Source: Alphaproteobacteria bacterium
GTDB lineage: Bacteria; Pseudomonadota; Alphaproteobacteria; Rickettsiales; JABSSG01
Assembly (NCBI GenBank): GCA_022600235.1
Contig: JAHZKS010000077.1
Span: 1 to 5,476, forward strand
Length of the DNA: 5,476 bases
Reading direction: 5' to 3'
How positions within the stretch are numbered: position 1 is the stretch's first letter; every line of letters starts with the position of its first letter. This document shows positions 1 through 5,476 of this stretch, in pieces. The translations under genes and the position numbers were made by a program. The notes under the pieces are model-generated. The model had not been told where the DNA came from, did no database searches, and saw only the letters and a program-made list of their open reading frames with translations.

Positions 1-198
1 ACCAACTACACCATCTACTTTCTCACGAACAAACCCTGAGCGTATTTTAGTCCATATAGTGGTATCACTTATTGATTCTCCAAAAGTTTTATCTTGAGCA
101 AATATTTTACCCCCTACTGCAGCTCCTGTCCCAACAAGAACCTCAATACAAGAATTCAAACTAATAAGTAAAATAAAAATATAAGCAAAGCGCTTCAT
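1..198 (-). CDS. Putative lipoprotein, BON-domain (DolP/OsmY-like) family, 3' part outside window
   Basis: This is a partial gene. The ATG is at 198 on the minus strand, and 66 codons stay open to the left edge. The start is supported by a purine-rich ribosome binding site AAAGGGG (210-204), 5 bases before the ATG. The N-terminus is a lipoprotein signal peptide: MKR, a hydrophobic stretch FAYIFILLISL, then a lipobox LNSC with the acylated Cys at residue 17. Position +2 is Ile rather than Asp, which in E. coli would favour sorting to the outer membrane. The mature part starts with a Gly/Ala/Val-rich segment (VGTGAAVGG), then a polar stretch with SDTTIWTKIRSGF. This order (lipobox, Gly/Ala segment, short charged linker, helix containing 'DTxIxxKI') is what BON-domain lipoproteins such as E. 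coli DolP (YraP) show; those proteins bind the envelope and help maintain outer-membrane integrity. The BON fold itself lies outside the window, so the family is an inference. It lies 19 bases downstream of valS on the same strand, probably in one transcript. Confidence 0.7.
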   Translation of the reverse strand, partial: MKRFAYIFILLISLNSCIEVLVGTGAAVGGKIFAQDKTFGESISDTTIWTKIRSGFVREKVDGVVG

Positions 199-203
199 AG
201 TAA

Positions 204-210
204 CCCCTTT
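204..210 (-). promoter_or_regulatory. Ribosome binding site of the lipoprotein gene
   Basis: AAAGGGG on the minus strand, 5 bases before the ATG at 198. It lies in the 19-base gap after the valS stop codon. It fixes the start of the partial lipoprotein gene and supports its translation from a valS read-through transcript. Confidence 0.5.
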
Positions 211-217
211 ATAATAA

Positions 218-2740
218 TTATTCTTTTATACTAATAAAAAATTGACCATTGCTAGTCTCAATTAAATTATTTTTTTTGCCATTCAATATTTCTACATCTA
301 ATTTAGATATATTCATAACATTTTTTAGATCTAATATTGTATCTAAAAATTCATATTTTTTATCTACACATAAGATTGTAACTTCACTAATTGGAGACTT
401 AATTGATATCTCTCTTTCTGCTTTATACTTTCTAATAACATCAACAATCTCAACAACATTCTCACCTACTTCCTCAGAACCATTATCTTGAAGAATCTTA
501 TTAGAATCTGGTAACATTCCTTTCCCATGGACTGAACCTTTTGAGAAAAGTATATCATGCAATTCTTCAGTAATATATGGCAAAAATGGAGCAAATAATT
601 TTAACACCGCATCAAAGATGATAACCATTGTAGTAGCGGCACTTTTTTTACCAGATTGATCTTTACCATCTTCATCATAGATACGAATTTTTACAAATTC
701 CAAATAGTTATCACATAAATCATTCCAGAAAAAATCTTCTAACACACTCTTAGCTATAGAATATTCAAACTTCTCAAACTCACTGATATATCTATTTATT
801 GTCTTATGAAGCTTCGAAAGAATCCATTTATCTAACACATTGTTGATATCTTTTTTAGTATCTATTTGATCAAAATTTATATTCTGCAAATGAATAGAAA
901 CAAACTTCGAGGCATTCCAAAGTTTATTCACCAGCTTTTTACCTATCTGGAACATATCTTCAGAATAAACAATATCTTGACCTAACTTAGCAGAAGCAGC
1001 CCAATAACGTACAACATCCGCACTTTTTTCTGATATGAGACCAATTGGAGTAACAATGTTGCCTTTAGATTTAGACATTTTAGTTTTATCAGCAGCAAGA
1101 ACCCAACCACTAATAACCAATTTTTTCCAAGGAATTATATCTTCATGATACATTGATTTCACTATTGTATAAAAAGCCCAAGTTCTAATGATCTCATGAG
1201 CTTGTGATCTGATATCCGCCGGAAATAATTTTTCATGCCTTTTATAATCGATAGCGCACTTTTCATTGATAGCATGGCTATTGATCTGCGGTGAGACAGA
1301 ACTAGTCGCCCACGTATCCATAACATCTGTCTCTGGTTCAACTTCGTCCTTTCTATAACCACTGGGAAGATCATTAGCTGGATCTATAGGCAGAGATTTC
1401 GTATCTGCTACTAATATTTTACCTTCCTCACCCTTTCTTTTTGAATACCAAATAGGAAAGGGAACACCAAAGTAACGCTGCCTGCTAATGCACCAATCCC
1501 AGTTCAAACCATTTATCCAATTATCGACTCTTGCCTTCATAAAAGATGGGTTCCATTCGCACTCAGCAGCTTTCTCAAGAAGTTCTTTTTTCTTGTCTAA
1601 TACTTTAATAAACCATTGCGGCGTAACTATAATTTCAACTATAGCTTTTGATCTTTCAGCACATTTTACTATTTTCACAGTTTCTTTCTGAGCTAACAAT
1701 AACTCATTCTCTTGTAAAATCTTTATTATTTCTTCACGAGCAGCAAGTACTTTTTTACCTTCCAATCTCTCAATAGTTTCTTGAACTAATTTTGTTTCAC
1801 AAAATGGAAAATTAGGATTAGAGAGCTTATTTTGTAATTCTATTTTTCCATATTTATTAACTATAACTCTTGTATCTAGTTTATGTTTTTTCCACCACTC
1901 AATATCAGTTATGTCTCCGAATGTACAACACATTACAGCACCTGTACCTTTTTCAATATCCACAGTATCGTCAGCCACTATAGGCACCTTTACTCCAAAA
2001 ACAGGAGACACTGCAAACTGACCTTTCAGATGTGAATATCTTGAATCCTCTGGGTGATATAGAATAGCTACACATGCTGGTAACAACTCTGGTCTCGTTG
2101 TAGCTATAGTAATCGTATCACCATTTTCTAGTGCAAAATTAATATCATTCATTACACCAGGCACTTCTTTCTCTTCTAAGTCTGCCTGTGCTAACGCCGT
2201 TCCATCTACTGGATCCCATATAGTTGGTTCGAATGCTCGGTATATTGCTTGCTTCTCAAATAAATCAATAAAAGACATTTGAGAAATTAAAGTTGAGTGA
2301 TCACTAACAGTTTGGTATTTCTGAGACCAATCAACACTCAAAGCAACTCCATCAAATAGTCTTTTAAATTCATCTTCTGCATCTTTTATTACTTCCTTAC
2401 AAAGCTTTTGGAATTCTTTTTTGTCTGTTTGATGAGCTTTTACTTTTTTAACTTTTTCCACTAAACGCTCAGTTGGTAAGCCATTATCATCAAATCCCAT
2501 TGGGTAAAAAACATTTTTACCTTTCATCCTTTGATATCTTGCAATGAAATCTGTCTGCGTATAACTACATATATGCCCCATATGTAAAGTCCCAGAAACA
2601 CTTGGAGGGGGAGTATCTATAACAAAATTCTTTGAACGATCTAGAGATGGATTCCACGCATAAGACTTTTGCTGCACCCAATGATCTTGCCATTTTTTTT
2701 CTACTTCAGTATGCTTGTACTTATTTGGGAATTCTTTCAT
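218..2740 (-). CDS. valS: Valine--tRNA ligase, archaeal-like short type
   Basis: This is a cytoplasmic class I aminoacyl-tRNA synthetase that charges tRNA-Val with valine and hydrolyses mischarged Thr-tRNA(Val). The 840-residue protein has the ordered hallmarks of the family. The HIGH-type signature HMGH is at 53-56 after PPPSVSG. A GFDDNGLPTE block is at 82-91. The CP1 editing domain includes TTRPELLPA (214-222) and GTGAVMCC followed by GDITD (265-279). An ISRQRYFGVPFPIW block is at 418-431, DTWATSS at 475-481, and KMSKS at 554-558, followed by the anticodon-binding helical domain. The protein ends at SIKE without the long C-terminal coiled-coil arm typical of bacterial ValRS such as that of E. 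coli (951 residues). This absence, with the GFDDNGLPTE and CCTFGD variants, matches the archaeal-like ValRS described from Rickettsia. The ATG at 2740 starts 20 residues before the first conserved WQ..W segment. No strong Shine-Dalgarno is visible before it. The gene is divergent from ubiA (33-base gap) and probably co-transcribed with the lipoprotein gene downstream. No frameshift or missing motif is seen. Confidence 0.97.
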   Translation of the reverse strand: MKEFPNKYKHTEVEKKWQDHWVQQKSYAWNPSLDRSKNFVIDTPPPSVSGTLHMGHICSYTQTDFIARYQRMKGKNVFYPMGFDDNGLPTERLVEKVKKVKAHQTDKKEFQKLCKEVIKDAEDEFKRLFDGVALSVDWSQKYQTVSDHSTLISQMSFIDLFEKQAIYRAFEPTIWDPVDGTALAQADLEEKEVPGVMNDINFALENGDTITIATTRPELLPACVAILYHPEDSRYSHLKGQFAVSPVFGVKVPIVADDTVDIEKGTGAVMCCTFGDITDIEWWKKHKLDTRVIVNKYGKIELQNKLSNPNFPFCETKLVQETIERLEGKKVLAAREEIIKILQENELLLAQKETVKIVKCAERSKAIVEIIVTPQWFIKVLDKKKELLEKAAECEWNPSFMKARVDNWINGLNWDWCISRQRYFGVPFPIWYSKRKGEEGKILVADTKSLPIDPANDLPSGYRKDEVEPETDVMDTWATSSVSPQINSHAINEKCAIDYKRHEKLFPADIRSQAHEIIRTWAFYTIVKSMYHEDIIPWKKLVISGWVLAADKTKMSKSKGNIVTPIGLISEKSADVVRYWAASAKLGQDIVYSEDMFQIGKKLVNKLWNASKFVSIHLQNINFDQIDTKKDINNVLDKWILSKLHKTINRYISEFEKFEYSIAKSVLEDFFWNDLCDNYLEFVKIRIYDEDGKDQSGKKSAATTMVIIFDAVLKLFAPFLPYITEELHDILFSKGSVHGKGMLPDSNKILQDNGSEEVGENVVEIVDVIRKYKAEREISIKSPISEVTILCVDKKYEFLDTILDLKNVMNISKLDVEILNGKKNNLIETSNGQFFISIKE

Positions 2741-2743
2741 AAT
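2715..2743 (+). promoter_or_regulatory. Candidate promoter for ubiA inside the valS 5' end
   Basis: TTGTAC (2715-2720), a 17-base spacer, then CATAAT (2738-2743). The -10 element matches consensus at 5 of 6 positions; the -35 is weak. Its start point would fall near 2750, giving a leader of about 24 bases before the ubiA ATG. The -10 overlaps the valS start codon (2738-2740), so occupancy here could interfere with divergent transcription. This is inferred from spacing and hexamers alone. Confidence 0.3.
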
Positions 2744-2773
2744 TAACTTTTAAAAACAAACGAGAATTGAGCT

Positions 2774-3607
2774 ATGCTAGAATATATAAAATTAATGCGA
2801 CTTAATCAAGCAACAGGTTATTTTTTACTGTTTTGGCCTTCTAGTTTTGGTTTATTACTAGCATCTAAAAATGAAATTCCGCTGTATTTGCTATCCTTAT
2901 TTTTCATTGGGAGCATTATTATGAGAGGAGCAGGATGCATTGTAAATGATATTGTCGATAGAGATATTGATAAACATGTTCTAAGAACAAAAAACAGACC
3001 AATTGCAAAAGGCACCATATCTGTACTTCAAGCATCCGTCTTTCTAATGATCCTTACAATATTTGGTCTATTCATTTTACTTAGCCTCCCTATGCAAGCA
3101 ATATATGTAGGTTTATTTTCTATTTTGCTTGTTATAGTGTACCCATTTATGAAACGTATCACACATTACCCACAAGCATTTCTGGCAATCACATTTAATA
3201 TAGGACTTGTTATAGGATATTTCTCTATCCAAACCGAATATAGCATACAGATGATTCTACTTTATTTATCATGCATGTGCTGGACGATGGGTTATGATAC
3301 CATATATGGACATCAAGATAAAAAATACGATAAAAAAATTGGTATTAAATCAACCTCAATCACATTCGGGAACCACACAAAATCAATAATATCAATCTTC
3401 TATTGCACAATGGTAGTATTGCTTTTTTGCGTTGGATATATAGAAAATTCTAGCTTTGCATTCTATCTATTAGTCTTCGCTGCTGCGCTACATATGTTTT
3501 GGCAAGTGTCTTCGTTAGACATAGAAAGTCCACATAATTGTTTTATAAGATTTAGATCTAACATTCTGCTAGGTCTCATTATTTTCTTAGCGCTCCTACT
3601 ATCATAA
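2774..3607 (+). CDS. ubiA: 4-hydroxybenzoate polyprenyltransferase
   Basis: This is an integral inner-membrane prenyltransferase that joins a polyprenyl diphosphate side chain to 4-hydroxybenzoate, the first membrane step of ubiquinone synthesis. The 277-residue protein is close to the family's usual length (about 290). It carries both Mg2+/diphosphate-binding Asp motifs. The first is NDIVDRDID (N58, D59, D62, D66), followed by RTKNRP (71-76). The second is DTIYGHQDKKYD (D175, D182, D186), followed by KIGIKSTSITFG. Seven to nine hydrophobic segments run between polar loops, and the C-terminal WQVSSLDI...NCFIRFRSN block is typical of alphaproteobacterial and COQ2-like UbiA. These motifs distinguish it from MenA, CyoE and chlorophyll synthase relatives, although substrate choice within the superfamily is an inference. 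The start is well constrained: a TGA lies in frame two codons upstream (2768-2770), and the first conserved residues (LMRLNQATGYFLLFWP) follow at once. The ribosome binding site is weak. It is divergent from valS, with ndk 73 bases (or 163 to the canonical start) downstream. Confidence 0.93.
   Translation: MLEYIKLMRLNQATGYFLLFWPSSFGLLLASKNEIPLYLLSLFFIGSIIMRGAGCIVNDIVDRDIDKHVLRTKNRPIAKGTISVLQASVFLMILTIFGLFILLSLPMQAIYVGLFSILLVIVYPFMKRITHYPQAFLAITFNIGLVIGYFSIQTEYSIQMILLYLSCMCWTMGYDTIYGHQDKKYDKKIGIKSTSITFGNHTKSIISIFYCTMVVLLFCVGYIENSSFAFYLLVFAAALHMFWQVSSLDIESPHNCFIRFRSNILLGLIIFLALLLS
2781..2809 (-). promoter_or_regulatory. Candidate sigma70-type promoter for valS
   Basis: On the minus strand, TTGATT (2809-2804) and TATATT (2786-2781) are separated by exactly 17 bases. 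Each differs from consensus at two positions or fewer. Transcription would start near 2774, about 33 bases before the valS ATG. The elements lie inside the first codons of the divergent ubiA gene, which is expected because the intergenic gap is only 33 bases. AT-rich sequence produces such matches by chance, so this is a candidate only. Confidence 0.4.
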
Positions 3608-3612
3608 AACAC

Positions 3613-3640
3613 TTGACTATAGCTCAATATCAAATATTTT
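3613..3640 (+). promoter_or_regulatory. Candidate promoter for ndk
   Basis: TTGACT (3613-3618; 5 of 6 consensus bases) and TATTTT (3635-3640; 4 of 6) are separated by 16 bases, just after the ubiA stop codon. Initiation near 3647 would give a leader of about 34 bases to the ATG at 3681, or about 124 bases to the canonical ndk start at 3771. It is the best -35 match in this gap and suggests that ndk need not depend on the ubiA transcript. Confidence 0.4.
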
Positions 3641-3680
3641 CTCATAAGAAGTTCTGCTCATGCGATAATGAGATCATCAA

Positions 3681-3770
3681 ATGCTTAAACATTCTTGGAT
3701 TATTATTCTAGGCTTAGTTTTTGCATTAATATCATTTATGCTGATGCTAAATAATAATAGGAAAAATAAC
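3681..3770 (+). other. In-frame hydrophobic N-terminal extension upstream of the canonical ndk start
   Basis: Thirty codons are open and in frame with ndk, beginning with ATG at 3681; an in-frame TGA lies at 3669-3671. The encoded segment is Met-Leu-Lys-His, a hydrophobic run from about residue 6 to 23 ([18 protein letters not shown]), then a polar basic tail NNNRKNN. It reads as a single membrane segment or uncleaved signal anchor. There is no lipobox and no clear signal peptidase site. The Shine-Dalgarno before 3681 is weak (TGAGAT, 6 bases upstream). Three readings are possible: a longer membrane-tethered Ndk isoform, a short leader whose translation feeds the downstream start, or untranslated leader that is open by chance. 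The sequence alone does not decide between them. Confidence 0.35.
3759..3762 (+). promoter_or_regulatory. Ribosome binding site for the canonical ndk start
   Basis: AGGA, 8 bases before the ATG at 3771. It is stronger than anything before the in-frame ATG at 3681 and is the main reason for choosing the shorter protein. Confidence 0.55.
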
Positions 3771-4193
3771 ATGGAATATACACTCTCAATAATTAAGCCA
3801 GATGCAACTGCAAGAAATTTAACAGGCGACATAAACAAGTTCTTTACAGATAAAGGTTTAAAAGTTGTAGCACAAAAAGAATTAACACTATCTGAAGAAC
3901 AAGCTAAAAACTTTTACTTAGAGCACAAAGAAAGACCTTTTTATGATGGTCTTGTATCATATATGACCTCTGGACCAGTAGTTGTACAAGTTCTTGCAGG
4001 AGAAAATGCTATTGCGAAGAACAGAGAAATTATGGGAGCAACAAACCCTGAAAATGCTGAAGCAGGAACAATAAGAAAAGAATTTGCTGAATCATTAGAG
4101 AGAAACTCTGTTCATGGCTCAGATAGTGAAACATCAGCCAAGAGAGAAATTGAGTTCTTTTTTGATTATAACGAGATAACAAACAAAAAATAG
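3771..4193 (+). CDS. ndk: Nucleoside diphosphate kinase
   Basis: This enzyme transfers the gamma-phosphate of ATP to other (d)NDPs through a phospho-histidine intermediate, balancing nucleotide pools; the family is normally cytosolic and oligomeric. From the ATG at 3771 the protein is 140 residues, the standard bacterial length, beginning [12 protein letters not shown] as canonical Ndk proteins do. Active-site residues are all present: K9, Y49, R85, T91 (in MGATNP), R102 (GTIRKEF), N112 and catalytic H115 in NSVHGSDS. The C-terminal KREIEFFF is also conserved. This start is chosen because it aligns with the family N-terminus and has an AGGA ribosome binding site 8 bases upstream. The frame stays open to an ATG at 3681, which would give a 170-residue protein with an N-terminal membrane segment (listed separately). 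The gene follows ubiA on the same strand and is followed by tRNA-Thr after 70 bases. Confidence 0.95.
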   Translation: MEYTLSIIKPDATARNLTGDINKFFTDKGLKVVAQKELTLSEEQAKNFYLEHKERPFYDGLVSYMTSGPVVVQVLAGENAIAKNREIMGATNPENAEAGTIRKEFAESLERNSVHGSDSETSAKREIEFFFDYNEITNKK

Positions 4194-4222
4194 TTTAGTT
4201 TTTCTCTACAATCAGATAGAAT
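4194..4222 (+). promoter_or_regulatory. Candidate promoter for tRNA-Thr
   Basis: TTTAGT (4194-4199), a 17-base spacer, then TAGAAT (4217-4222). The -10 matches consensus at 5 of 6 positions; the -35 is poor. Initiation near 4229 would leave a 35-base leader before the mature tRNA, to be removed by RNase P. Read-through from ndk is the alternative, because no convincing terminator separates the two genes. Confidence 0.3.
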
Positions 4223-4263
4223 ACTCAATCTTACAAACTAGTAAGAAGTATTTTAATTGATAC

Positions 4264-4338
4264 GCCGGATTAGCTCAGTGGTAGAGCAACCGCCTTGTAA
4301 GCGGTAGGCCATCTGTTCGAATCAGATATCCGGCACCA
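4264..4338 (+). tRNA. tRNA-Thr (anticodon TGT)
   Basis: A complete 75-base cloverleaf can be folded by eye. The acceptor stem is GCCGGAT/ATCCGGC (4264-4270 with 4328-4334). The D arm is GCTC/GAGC (4273-4276 with 4284-4287). The anticodon stem is ACCGC/GCGGT with loop CTTGTAA (4294-4300), anticodon TGT at 4296-4298. The variable loop is AGGCC, and the T arm is ATCTG/CAGAT with loop TTCGAAT. The discriminator is A at 4335, and CCA is encoded (4336-4338). All stems pair perfectly. The tRNA reads ACA and, by wobble, other ACN threonine codons; its sequence closely resembles the E. coli tRNA-Thr(UGU) pattern. Its 3' end is 2 bases from the stop codon of the converging tag gene, leaving no room for a separate terminator. 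Confidence 0.98.
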
Positions 4339-4340
4339 TT

Positions 4341-4907
4341 TTACTCTTTATACAACCAGCATGTCTTTAAATGGTCATTGACTAATCCCACTGCTTGCAT
4401 ATAGGCATATATGATAGTTGGGCCAACAAATTTCATTCCACGCTTCTTAAGATCTTCTGATATCGCAGTGCTTTCTGAAGTCGATACAGGAAGGGATTCA
4501 AATGTTGGCCAAGAGTTCTTGATTTGCACACCGTCCACAAATTTCCAAATATATTTAGCAAAACTTCCGTGTTCTTTCTGAATTTCTAAAAAAACTTTAG
4601 CGTTTTTTCTTGCAGAAAATATTTTTAATTTATTGCGTATAATTCCTGGATTCTCACATAATTTTATTAGATCTTCATCTGTCATTCTTGCTACTTTCTC
4701 TACATCAAAATGATGAAAAGATGTTCTATAGCTATTTCTTTTCTTTAATATAGTTTCCCAGTTTAGACCTGCTTGCGCACCCTCTAAAATAATAAATTCA
4801 AATAGTTTTTGATCGTCATATACCGGCACACCCCATTCCTCATCATGGTATTTAGCATATAAAGAATCACTATCCTTTCCTCCAAAACACCTAACTTTAC
4901 TTTCCAT
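4341..4907 (-). CDS. tag: DNA-3-methyladenine glycosylase I
   Basis: This base-excision enzyme removes N3-methyladenine from alkylated DNA, leaving an abasic site. From the ATG at 4907 the protein has 188 residues, matching E. coli Tag (187). The zinc-snap residues of the family are all present: C7, H21 (in YHDEEWG), H179 and C183 (in VNDHLKTC). The substrate pocket is intact, with Y20, E42 in LEGAQAGLNW (41-50) and W50. The helix-hairpin-helix region and the LKKRGMKFVGPTIIYAYMQAVG block near the C-terminus are typical. The reading frame also opens at TTG 4919 and GTG 4913, but ATG 4907 is preferred. It gives the family's usual N-terminus and has a good ribosome binding site (GGGGGTGA, 4917-4910) at proper spacing. 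This site contains the TGA stop of the upstream methyltransferase gene, so translation is probably coupled. The gene converges on tRNA-Thr with a 2-base gap. Confidence 0.95.
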   Translation of the reverse strand: MESKVRCFGGKDSDSLYAKYHDEEWGVPVYDDQKLFEFIILEGAQAGLNWETILKKRNSYRTSFHHFDVEKVARMTDEDLIKLCENPGIIRNKLKIFSARKNAKVFLEIQKEHGSFAKYIWKFVDGVQIKNSWPTFESLPVSTSESTAISEDLKKRGMKFVGPTIIYAYMQAVGLVNDHLKTCWLYKE

Positions 4908-4909
4908 TC

Positions 4910-4917
4910 TCACCCCC
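4910..4917 (-). promoter_or_regulatory. Ribosome binding site of tag, overlapping the upstream stop codon
   Basis: GGGGGTGA on the minus strand can pair with the 16S anti-Shine-Dalgarno, with one G-U wobble. It contains the final codon and TGA stop (4912-4910) of the methyltransferase gene. The tag ATG begins 2 bases after that TGA. This layout favours termination-reinitiation coupling and decides the ATG start over the TTG at 4919. Confidence 0.6.
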
Positions 4918-5476
4918 AAAGTTTCTTCTCATGCTCAATAAGCCATTTTTTTCTTTCTACACCCCCAGCATAACCAGAAAGCTTATTATGTGAAGATATA
5001 ACACGATGACACGGGATAATAATGGCCATACGATTAGATGCATTTGCGTTTGCAACAGCACGATACGCACTAGGATGATTTATAGATATAGCTATATCAG
5101 CATAAGATTTTGTGTACCCAGCATTAATATGACACAGTTCTTTCCAAACTTTATTCTGAAAATCAGAACCATAAGTTTTTATAGGTGTAGAAAATCTATG
5201 ACACTTACCAACAAAATAATCAGCTAACTCACTTTCAATCAAATCTAATATTTTATTGGTACCTGTCTCAAAATGAGCTTTTGTTTTATATTGAAATTTT
5301 TGCAAATTTTTATAAAAATTCTTACGATCTATAAATTCTAATAGCTCTAAATTATTTTTATCTGCTATAGCAACCATCATACCTATAGGGGTATCAATAT
5401 CTTTGACATTTAAAGATCGATAGTGCGATTTTGAACAGGAAGTACTGATGATATTATCAACAAACTCTTTCACCAT
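4910..5476 (-). CDS. Methylated-DNA--protein-cysteine S-methyltransferase (Ada/Ogt type)
   Basis: This is a suicide repair protein that takes the methyl group from O6-methylguanine (and O4-methylthymine) onto its own cysteine. The 188 visible residues contain a ribonuclease-like N-terminal domain (about 27-95, from DTPIGMMVAIA through YFVGK) and the DNA-binding methyltransferase domain (about 103-185). The active site is IPCHRV with nucleophile C156. The arginine finger is R139 in YRAVANA, the hinge Asn is N148, and the helix Glu is E183 in WLIEHE. All keep the spacing seen in human MGMT and E. coli Ada/Ogt. The ATG occupies the last three bases of the window, so upstream sequence and ribosome binding site are not visible. 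The frame may continue beyond the edge. The segment 'TPIGxMVAIADxxxLxLLEFIDR' resembles Ada-like proteins that carry an N-terminal helix-turn-helix regulatory domain, so a longer protein is possible. It forms an overlapping repair operon with tag. I leave the symbol open between ogt and ada. Confidence 0.9.
   Translation of the reverse strand: MVKEFVDNIISTSCSKSHYRSLNVKDIDTPIGMMVAIADKNNLELLEFIDRKNFYKNLQKFQYKTKAHFETGTNKILDLIESELADYFVGKCHRFSTPIKTYGSDFQNKVWKELCHINAGYTKSYADIAISINHPSAYRAVANANASNRMAIIIPCHRVISSHNKLSGYAGGVERKKWLIEHEKKLWG

Noticed and set aside
249..3645. Several open frames of 60-80 codons antisense or out of frame to valS and ubiA (for example 249-491 plus, 1162-1374 minus, 1488-1691 plus, 2818-3018 minus, 3463-3645 minus)
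   Set aside because: Each lies wholly or mostly within a well-identified gene in another frame. None has a recognisable motif or ribosome binding site in its favour.
3657..3672. Small hairpin CTCAT-GCGATA-ATGAG just before the ATG at 3681
   Set aside because: Only five base pairs that do not extend. It is expected by chance at this base composition and is not evidence of a riboswitch or translational control.
4229..4246. Inverted repeat TCTTAC-AAACTA-GTAAGA between ndk and tRNA-Thr
   Set aside because: It is six base pairs, AT-rich, with no T-run directly after it on either strand. It is too weak to call a terminator or operator in such AT-rich DNA.
4908..4919. TTG (4919) and GTG (4913) as alternative starts of tag, giving 192 or 190 residues
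   Set aside because: They place four or two extra residues on the protein, overlap the methyltransferase gene and would use up the GGGGGTGA ribosome binding site as coding sequence. ATG 4907 fits both the family length and the ribosome binding site.
5006..5227. 73-codon open frame on the plus strand opposite the methyltransferase gene
   Set aside because: It is the antisense shadow of a conserved catalytic domain, with no family features.
5425..5440. Cys14 region (SCSKSHY) of the methyltransferase as a possible Ada zinc-binding phosphotriester repair site
   Set aside because: The four-cysteine pattern of the Ada N-terminal domain is absent; one cysteine alone does not support it.
1..5476. 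Search for CRISPR arrays, insertion sequences, toxin-antitoxin pairs, prophage genes or an undescribed gene system
   Set aside because: Every sizeable frame is a recognisable housekeeping or repair gene. Gaps are at most 77 bases (or 163 if the ndk extension is untranslated), and I see no direct or terminal inverted repeats.

Overview
The window is an AT-rich, gene-dense bacterial segment. Several features point to an alphaproteobacterium, most likely Rickettsiales-like. These are a valyl-tRNA synthetase of the short archaeal-like type (no C-terminal coiled-coil arm) known from Rickettsia, a UbiA with the alphaproteobacterial/mitochondrial COQ2-like motif pattern, and a compact 140-residue Ndk core. 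The taxonomy is inferred from protein features only.

Left third (1-2740, minus strand): valS, followed 19 bases downstream by the start of a small lipoprotein gene that runs off the left edge. The two look co-transcribed. The visible lipoprotein N-terminus resembles BON-domain (DolP/OsmY-like) outer-membrane lipoproteins.

Middle (2741-4338, plus strand): a 33-base divergent gap separates valS from ubiA, a membrane prenyltransferase of ubiquinone synthesis. Next is ndk (nucleoside diphosphate kinase), which has an in-frame hydrophobic 30-codon stretch before its canonical start. It is followed by a tRNA-Thr gene (anticodon TGT, CCA encoded).

Right third (4341-5476, minus strand): an alkylation-repair pair. 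An Ada/Ogt-type O6-methylguanine-DNA methyltransferase gene, whose start lies at the window edge, is followed by tag (3-methyladenine DNA glycosylase I). The methyltransferase stop codon sits inside the tag ribosome binding site, so translation is probably coupled. The products repair complementary lesions: O6-alkylguanine by direct transfer and N3-methyladenine by base excision. The tag stop codon is 2 bases from the 3' end of the converging tRNA-Thr gene.

Most of the content is housekeeping: translation, quinone synthesis, nucleotide balance and DNA repair. I see no mobile element, CRISPR array, toxin-antitoxin pair or obvious undescribed system. The points most worth a second look are the possible membrane-anchored Ndk form, the tight tRNA/tag convergence and the architecture of the methyltransferase N-terminus. 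No gap without a gene exceeds 300 bases; the longest is 77 bases.
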